The notes under the pieces were generated by a model. It searched no databases, was not told where the DNA came from, and saw nothing but the letters and a program-made list of their open reading frames with translations. This document shows positions 58,611-64,000 of a DNA stretch of 64,000 bases, in pieces. Location of the stretch: positions 114,899-178,898 of the forward strand of contig CAZFRM010000008.1 of assembly GCA_964521255.1 (NCBI GenBank), given 5' to 3'. The position numbers were made by a program, and so were the translations under genes. Source of the DNA: ZC4RG29 sp964521255. GTDB lineage: Bacteria > Bacteroidota > Bacteroidia > Cytophagales > Cyclobacteriaceae. Positions within the stretch are counted from its first letter, which is position 1; each line of letters opens with the position of its first letter.

Positions 58611-61600
58611 ATGAGACGACATTACCAATACCCACATCTTTATATACTGCTGCTGATTTCATTCTTCTCATTCGATTTATCGGCTCAGGGACCCAGCGGG
58701 GATAACTGGTATTTCGGGAACAGTAATTTGGGTATTCGCTTTGGCCGGGGGACTGGCACTGCTTCACTAGTAAATAATAAGTCGCCAATGGGTACTGGTG
58801 GGGGTGCTGTTGCAGCGGATCCTTTCAGCGGCAATATTCTTTTTTATACGGACGGCGCTAATGTTTACGATGTAACGAATACTGTAATGCCTAACGGTAC
58901 CGGATTAAATGCTAATACAGCAAATAATCAGGCGGTAGCTGTTGGCGCCGTTCCGGGACAGGTACAGGTAAATCAATATTATATCTTTACCAATACCGCA
59001 GCCGGTACAATTGCTTACACCATTGTTGATATGGCGCAACCTGGAAACGCCGTATCTCCCACCCCTGCTCTTGGCGATGTAACAGCAACAAAAAATGTGG
59101 CCATCCCGGGCCTGACAAACCGATTAGGAGCAATGACTTTGATACCGCATTCTAACGGTACCGACTACTGGCTTGTTACCCAGGAGACGGGTACGTCCAA
59201 TTATGCAGTAACGCTTATCGATGCAACCGGAAATTTCGACACCACGGTTTATGCCGGTGCGGGTTTTTCTATGACGGCAGCAAATTTGGCATACAATGAG
59301 GCGGCTGGTCAAATTGCTGTGTCACCACAAACAACCAATGTCGACATTCATTTACTAAACTTTGACAATACTACAGGTGTAATAGGCTTCAATCAGACGA
59401 TCCCTAATACAGCTGTTCCTACTTCAAGCGGGCAAGCGATCTATGATGTAGAATGGAGCAGCAATGGACAGTACCTTTACATTTCCGTTGCCGGAGGTGC
59501 AGGTATTCAGGCCGATGTTCTCCAGTTTGACTTATTAAATCCCACTACTACACTCGCTTCAGTTCTTCCTCAACCTAATGGTGTCTTTGCGAGTTATGGC
59601 TTGCAAATGGGACCGGACAGCACGATCTATCATTTGTACCAGGAAACTGCAGGCGGGCCGTATCTGCTGGGCGGTATTAGCGATACAGACTCGGTAGCTG
59701 CAAAGGTAATCTATGCAGAAGAAATCTTCGCTGGTGATTTCGGCGGAGGGCAATTTCCTTCTTTCCTCCCTCAGCTCGATCAGGACATCACCATAAGCTT
59801 TACATCTGCGGGTACATGCGCTAACACACCCACTAGCTTCTTTCCTGAAGTCCGTCCCGGAGCCGATAGCTTGGTTTGGGACTTTGGCGATGGAGGCGGT
59901 TCTAATTCATGGAGTCCAGTATATACATATGAAGACGGTGGAGACTACACTGTAACGGTGACAGCTCATTTCAACGGGCAAACAGAAACTGCAACGGAAA
60001 CTATCACTATTCAACCCTTTGATGTTCAGATACAGCTTGTTCAGGATACCACAGCGTGTAGTTGTGAGCTTCCGTTTCCTAGAGCAACAAATCCTAAACC
60101 GCCTTGCGGACAGTTTTCCGTAACTGCAACGGTAGAGGGAACATATACTTCAGCGATTTGGTCCGACAGTCATGAAACAACCGGTCTTACATTGCAACCT
60201 GATTCTGCAGGATATTATTACCTGGTTGTCACTGATGCTGCTGGTTGTTCAACCTATGCAGGTGTAAATATTCGTGAATATGATGTTCAGGATCAGCGCG
60301 CAAATATCTGGTACTTTGGTCAGAATGCGGGAATAGATTTTAATCCAATGCCTGAAGATCCTCCTGTCGGAATTCCAGGACCGGTCAATTCACCGGAAGG
60401 TGTAGCAGTTATCAGCGATCGAAACGGTCAGGCAGTTTTTTCAACAGACGGAGAACATGTTTATAATAAGGATGGCGTTGATGTAGCTCCAGCAAGTATT
60501 GGTGGATCACCTGGCTCAACGCAGTCTGCGATAATCATTCCTGTACCTGGAGATGAAACGCTGTATTACATTTTCACAACAAAAGAAGTTTACGGTGACG
60601 GCACCTATGAAGTACATTATTCTTTGTATGACAGTAAGATGAACAATAATACCGGTGGCCTTATAGAGTATGATCAATATTTGTTTGGTCCAAGTACTGA
60701 ACGCCTAACCGGAAACGGCAACTGGTTGATTGCACATGAGTTTGGGAACAACAGTTTCAGGGCATATGAAATAACCTCAAATGGCATTAGCACACCAGTT
60801 ATTTCTGGTGTAGGGTCCGATCACAGTATTGCTATAGCGGAAAACGCACAAGGCTATATGAAGCTTGGCCCGGGAAATAAACTGGCTGTTGCACTTTCAA
60901 CTCCCGGTGTTTCCAATGTGATTGAAGTATTTGACTTCAACGATTCAACCGGTGTTGTAAGCAATCCACAGGTTGCTAATCTCAACAATACGAATGGACA
61001 GGTTTACGGTATAGAATTTTCTCCGGCAGGAAATAAATTATTCGCAACACTATCAGGTACTACTACCTCCGAGATCTATGAATTTGCTTTTGACTCCTTA
61101 GGAAATGTTTACCAAAAACAACCACCTCCAACAAATTCCTTTTCCGAACAACTTGGCGCGATGCAGATAGGCCCTGACGGACAAATTTATGTTGCCTCCA
61201 ACGGCAAACCATATTTGTACTTTTTTCAACCGGCTGAAGATACACTTCAGAAAACACCTCTGACGTTTCAAATCTTGGAAAATCAACAGTTTACCCTCAC
61301 CGGAACAAGCACGCTCGGCCTTCCCAACTTCATTCAAAACATTTCAAGCCCGGTGCAAGGTCCTACCATTTCTGCCAGCGGGAATTGCCTTGGCGACTCA
61401 ACAATCTTTAATGCAACAGGCCGCGATCCAAACATTGAATTTTACCAGTGGAACTTTGGTGACGGGCAGGGAACAGCAGCATCCAATGATCCGGCCGCTC
61501 AACATTTATATGCTGCGGCTGGTACATACACAGTAGCACTGACGCTTTCTAATCGATGCGACCAGGATACTATATTATATACAACGGTTGTCATCACAGC

Positions 61601-63881
61601 TCCGCCCGCGCCTCCGACAATCCTTCAGCCAGGCGTTTTTCCTGTTTTGTGTACCGGTCAGTTAACATTGGAAGCAACACCATCGACCAATCCTAATCTC
61701 TCGAACTTAAACTTTATTTGGACAACAGGTGATACTACAAGACAAATAACCGTTAATCAGCGGGGAAATTATGGCGTAACTATCGTTGATAATTTCGGAT
61801 GTTCATCAAATGGATCATTAATCATAGCGGATAACCGACCGATGGTTGAACTCGGCCCTGATCTTACGTTGTGTCAGAATACACCAGTGTTCCCATTAAA
61901 TGCCCAGAATCCTGGAGCAAGTTATCAATGGGAAATTCTGCAAATGCCTTCAGGAACTCCTCAACCAAATGCCGGAACATCTCAAACTCAATCGGTAGAT
62001 ACATCAGTGCCCGGTGTATTTGAATACAAAGTTGAAGTTACAGATCCTATTACAACATGTAGTGTTAGAGATTCTGTCACTTTCACTTTCAATCAATCTC
62101 CGGTGTTTACGGCTACGCCATTCGATGCCACTGCATGTGGAGCAGGTGATGGCCGAATTGAACTTAACATTACTGCCCCTGCAACAAGTCTATTTACTTA
62201 TTCAGTTACCGGTCCTTCACCAGGTATTAGCGCCATTGATCAACCTGCCAATCCATTACCGTCTGCGCCATATATTGCTACACCTTTAACTACTGGAGTT
62301 TATGGAATTACAGTCTCTGATCAAATATCAGGATGTTATACTATTACTACAGCATCCATAAACGACAATGCTTTTGCATTGAACTTAACACAAATTCAAA
62401 CATGCGATCCAATTTCCATAAATGTTGAATTAGTATCAGGAACCCCAACGTTCCCTGTTGCATACACCGTTACAAGCAGTTCTTTCCAGGTAGTCGATAC
62501 AGGAAATGGATTTAATGCTTTCCCATTCCCTACAAATGCAGTTTCAAGTAACAACCAAACTTACACGGTGAATGTTACTGATGCTTTAGGTTGTTCCAAT
62601 TCGGAAACTGTCACAATTCAGCAAGGTCCTCAAGTTGATATAAATGATTTAACTCCTGATGGCTGTTCAAATCCAATTACTCTTAACGTGAGTGGAAGTG
62701 GAACAACAACATGGACTTGGTCGGGGCCGGGTATTACAGGATCTTTAACAGGGAGTTCTGTTCAGGTTACACCTCCTCAACAGGGTGTACTAACTTACAA
62801 TTTAAGAGGTACTCACGCAACGCTCTGTGCTATAGACACTACTGTTTTGGTGAATGTTGACAACATGGTCATTCCTGCAATATCACAAAGTGATCCTTGC
62901 GCTGATCAAGTAACTGTTACGGCAACTCCTAATGGTTCGTACTTGTATCGTTGGTATAATAACAGTGGTCTCGACAATAGCTTAGGTGGAAATGCACCTG
63001 TATTATCCCAAAGTTATAATGGACAGCGACTTTACGTTCAACTCTATAACCCTCTATCCGGCTGTACATCTCCTGCTTCCAATAATCTTGATATTTCAAT
63101 AGTCGGAGAACTCGATCTCACATTAACCACAACACCTGCCTGTGAAGGCGATGATTTCATAATAACCGGTACAACCAATCAACCTGTCCCCAGCTATGTG
63201 TGGTCTTACGAAGGCAGTGTCATCAACGGGCAAACTTCTTCAACTTTATTGGATACACGCGCCGGTGAATATAAAGCGGTGGTCAGTCTCTCGGGTTGTA
63301 CAGATACGGACAGCATAACGATATTGCTGTCGCCCATAACTCCAGGCAGTCTTGTTTCGCGCGCAGTGATCTGCAATGATCCGGCGAACAGCGATCCGAA
63401 TACAAACCAGGTAGTGTTAGATCCCGGAGCAGGATTTGACAGTTATGCCTGGTTCAGAAATGGCGTAGCCCTGGGTGTAACTGATCCGACCTATACGGCT
63501 ACGGAAGATGGTACCTATTCAGTCGATCTTGTTAATCTATTTGGTTGTGAAAGTTACGATGAGACTGTGGTTGAGATAGAATGCTTACCGAGAATCGTAG
63601 CGCCTAATGCCTTCCGTCCCGATGGAGAGGTGAATCCGGATTTCTTCATCTACACATTCTTTATCGATGATGCACCGTTCGAAGTTTTCATCTTCAGCCG
63701 CTGGGGAGAACTTGTATATCAATCCGTAGAGCGGCAATTCAAATGGAATGGCAGCTACAATAATAATGCAGCCAAGCCGCTGCCTCCAGGTACTTATTCT
63801 TATGTAGTACGGTATAGAAGTTCGTATCGTCCTGAAGATGGCATACAGGAAAAACGCGGCGGGGTTGTATTGCTTCGCTAA
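58611..63881 (+). CDS. 1756-residue secreted surface protein with PKD, Ig-like repeats and CHU_C-type (type B) C-terminal domain
   Basis: Very large exported protein. A signal peptide ends LSAQGPSG. Residues ~25-400 and ~560-930 each begin NWYFG/IWYFG and look like a duplicated beta-propeller-like unit. Each is followed by a PKD domain: YTYEDGGDYTVTV and WNFGDGQGTAASN. About a dozen Ig-like/SprB-like repeats fill ~980-1660. The last ~90 residues, beginning APNAFRPDGEVNPDFF with FSRWGELVYQS and PPGTYSYVVRY, are the gliding-motility-associated CHU_C domain that directs type IX secretion. The paired PorP/SprF gene is divergent. The ATG at 58611 is used; an in-frame GTG lies 15 bases upstream. 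Role in adhesion or gliding is inferred. Confidence 0.92.
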   Translation: MRRHYQYPHLYILLLISFFSFDLSAQGPSGDNWYFGNSNLGIRFGRGTGTASLVNNKSPMGTGGGAVAADPFSGNILFYTDGANVYDVTNTVMPNGTGLNANTANNQAVAVGAVPGQVQVNQYYIFTNTAAGTIAYTIVDMAQPGNAVSPTPALGDVTATKNVAIPGLTNRLGAMTLIPHSNGTDYWLVTQETGTSNYAVTLIDATGNFDTTVYAGAGFSMTAANLAYNEAAGQIAVSPQTTNVDIHLLNFDNTTGVIGFNQTIPNTAVPTSSGQAIYDVEWSSNGQYLYISVAGGAGIQADVLQFDLLNPTTTLASVLPQPNGVFASYGLQMGPDSTIYHLYQETAGGPYLLGGISDTDSVAAKVIYAEEIFAGDFGGGQFPSFLPQLDQDITISFTSAGTCANTPTSFFPEVRPGADSLVWDFGDGGGSNSWSPVYTYEDGGDYTVTVTAHFNGQTETATETITIQPFDVQIQLVQDTTACSCELPFPRATNPKPPCGQFSVTATVEGTYTSAIWSDSHETTGLTLQPDSAGYYYLVVTDAAGCSTYAGVNIREYDVQDQRANIWYFGQNAGIDFNPMPEDPPVGIPGPVNSPEGVAVISDRNGQAVFSTDGEHVYNKDGVDVAPASIGGSPGSTQSAIIIPVPGDETLYYIFTTKEVYGDGTYEVHYSLYDSKMNNNTGGLIEYDQYLFGPSTERLTGNGNWLIAHEFGNNSFRAYEITSNGISTPVISGVGSDHSIAIAENAQGYMKLGPGNKLAVALSTPGVSNVIEVFDFNDSTGVVSNPQVANLNNTNGQVYGIEFSPAGNKLFATLSGTTTSEIYEFAFDSLGNVYQKQPPPTNSFSEQLGAMQIGPDGQIYVASNGKPYLYFFQPAEDTLQKTPLTFQILENQQFTLTGTSTLGLPNFIQNISSPVQGPTISASGNCLGDSTIFNATGRDPNIEFYQWNFGDGQGTAASNDPAAQHLYAAAGTYTVALTLSNRCDQDTILYTTVVITAPPAPPTILQPGVFPVLCTGQLTLEATPSTNPNLSNLNFIWTTGDTTRQITVNQRGNYGVTIVDNFGCSSNGSLIIADNRPMVELGPDLTLCQNTPVFPLNAQNPGASYQWEILQMPSGTPQPNAGTSQTQSVDTSVPGVFEYKVEVTDPITTCSVRDSVTFTFNQSPVFTATPFDATACGAGDGRIELNITAPATSLFTYSVTGPSPGISAIDQPANPLPSAPYIATPLTTGVYGITVSDQISGCYTITTASINDNAFALNLTQIQTCDPISINVELVSGTPTFPVAYTVTSSSFQVVDTGNGFNAFPFPTNAVSSNNQTYTVNVTDALGCSNSETVTIQQGPQVDINDLTPDGCSNPITLNVSGSGTTTWTWSGPGITGSLTGSSVQVTPPQQGVLTYNLRGTHATLCAIDTTVLVNVDNMVIPAISQSDPCADQVTVTATPNGSYLYRWYNNSGLDNSLGGNAPVLSQSYNGQRLYVQLYNPLSGCTSPASNNLDISIVGELDLTLTTTPACEGDDFIITGTTNQPVPSYVWSYEGSVINGQTSSTLLDTRAGEYKAVVSLSGCTDTDSITILLSPITPGSLVSRAVICNDPANSDPNTNQVVLDPGAGFDSYAWFRNGVALGVTDPTYTATEDGTYSVDLVNLFGCESYDETVVEIECLPRIVAPNAFRPDGEVNPDFFIYTFFIDDAPFEVFIFSRWGELVYQSVERQFKWNGSYNNNAAKPLPPGTYSYVVRYRSSYRPEDGIQEKRGGVVLLR

Positions 63882-63884
63882 GGT

Positions 63885-63952
63885 ACGAAGGACGAGGTAC
63901 GAAGGAAATACAGTGTACAGTTCCAGTTACCAGTACCAGTACCAGTACCAGT
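63885..63952. repeat. GGTACGAAGG and ACCAGT tandem repeats
   Basis: Starting at the giant gene's TAA, AAGGTACGAAGGACGAGG is a stutter, then ACCAGT occurs in four exact consecutive copies at 63929-63952 after two decayed ones. Confidence 0.8.
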
Positions 63953-63978
63953 AGAGACGCGATGCATCGCGTCTCTAC
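63951..63978. repeat. 28-bp perfect palindrome GTAGAGACGCGATG type
   Basis: Perfect two-arm palindrome centred on ATGCAT; same core as 21238-21295 with G for A at one base of each arm. Confidence 0.9.
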
Positions 63979-64000
63979 AAGAATAGTCTCTACAAGAATA
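63971..64000. repeat. Two exact 15-bp tandem copies
   Basis: GTCTCTACAAGAATA is repeated without gap, at the very end of the window; the array may continue beyond the edge. Confidence 0.85.

Overview
The window reads as a chromosomal segment of a Bacteroidetes bacterium, most likely of the order Cytophagales. Evidence: a PorP/SprF protein paired with a 1756-residue surface protein ending in a gliding-type (CHU_C-like, type IX secretion) C-terminal domain; an arginine cluster using the acylated-ornithine carbamoyltransferase ArgF'; TAnnTTTG-like promoter boxes instead of TATAAT; weak Shine-Dalgarno use; many DUF and lipoprotein families typical of the phylum. No rRNA, tRNA, CRISPR array, prophage or complete insertion sequence was found.

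Layout. 1-8670: a truncated M48 protease lipoprotein, small stress-type genes, an S-adenosylmethionine hydrolase-like gene, then a plus-strand run phoH, comEC, enoyl-CoA hydratase, recQ. 8866-22800: a secreted glycosidase, small envelope/stress genes (DUF1328, a cysteine-less ArsC-like protein, ABM monooxygenase), a DUF885 lipoprotein, a GlcNAc-related pair (HGSNAT-like acyltransferase and GH20 hexosaminidase), dps, an RRM protein with a strong terminator, and a ketoglutarate-semialdehyde-type dehydrogenase. 23000-30800: DoxX, a REP-associated tyrosine transposase (RAYT) surrounded by palindromic repeats, a sodium:solute symporter, a YfhO protein and a TSUP exporter. 30832-35850: a molybdenum-cofactor island (moaA, moaD, moaE, mobA, moaC, moeA) holding remnants of a sigma factor and an OmpA gene. 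36014-45857: ffh, DUF2911, a RimB-like protease with rimK and an AstE-like deacylase, DedA, a rhomboid/MORN/TonB fusion, a broken hicBA module and a Ste24-like protease. 45895-56723: a nearly complete arginine cluster on the minus strand (GNAT, argG, argC, argD, argF', argB, argE-like, argH) interrupted by a nucleotidyltransferase pair and a VapBC pair. 57232-63881: the divergent PorP/SprF and giant PKD/Ig surface protein.

How genes work together. The arg genes cover acylation of glutamate (GNAT candidate) to arginine through acylated intermediates. The moa/mob/moe genes cover most of molybdopterin synthesis, but the adenylating enzymes MogA/MoaB and MoeB and any molybdoenzyme are not in the window. 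PorP/SprF and the CHU_C protein should form a secretion/anchoring pair. RimB-like, RimK and the AstE-like enzyme form a likely glutamyl-tail modification cassette.

The least ordinary layer is between genes. Several families of short repeats recur: TAGGCAA-type stutters, AAAGCTTAAAGC stutters, TTTAAAC stutters, CCCTAAAGGG palindromes, a GTAGAGACRCGATG palindrome, and two pairs of ~100-150 bp dispersed repeats in opposite orientation. At several genes the repeat supplies or abuts the stop codon. Other points for a second look are the RAYT neighbourhood, the head-to-head overlap at 12103-12124, the GTGA junction at 11728-11731, the gene debris at 33040-33343, the toxin-less hicBA at 43850-44120, and the unusual residue at the acyl-discriminating position of ArgF'.
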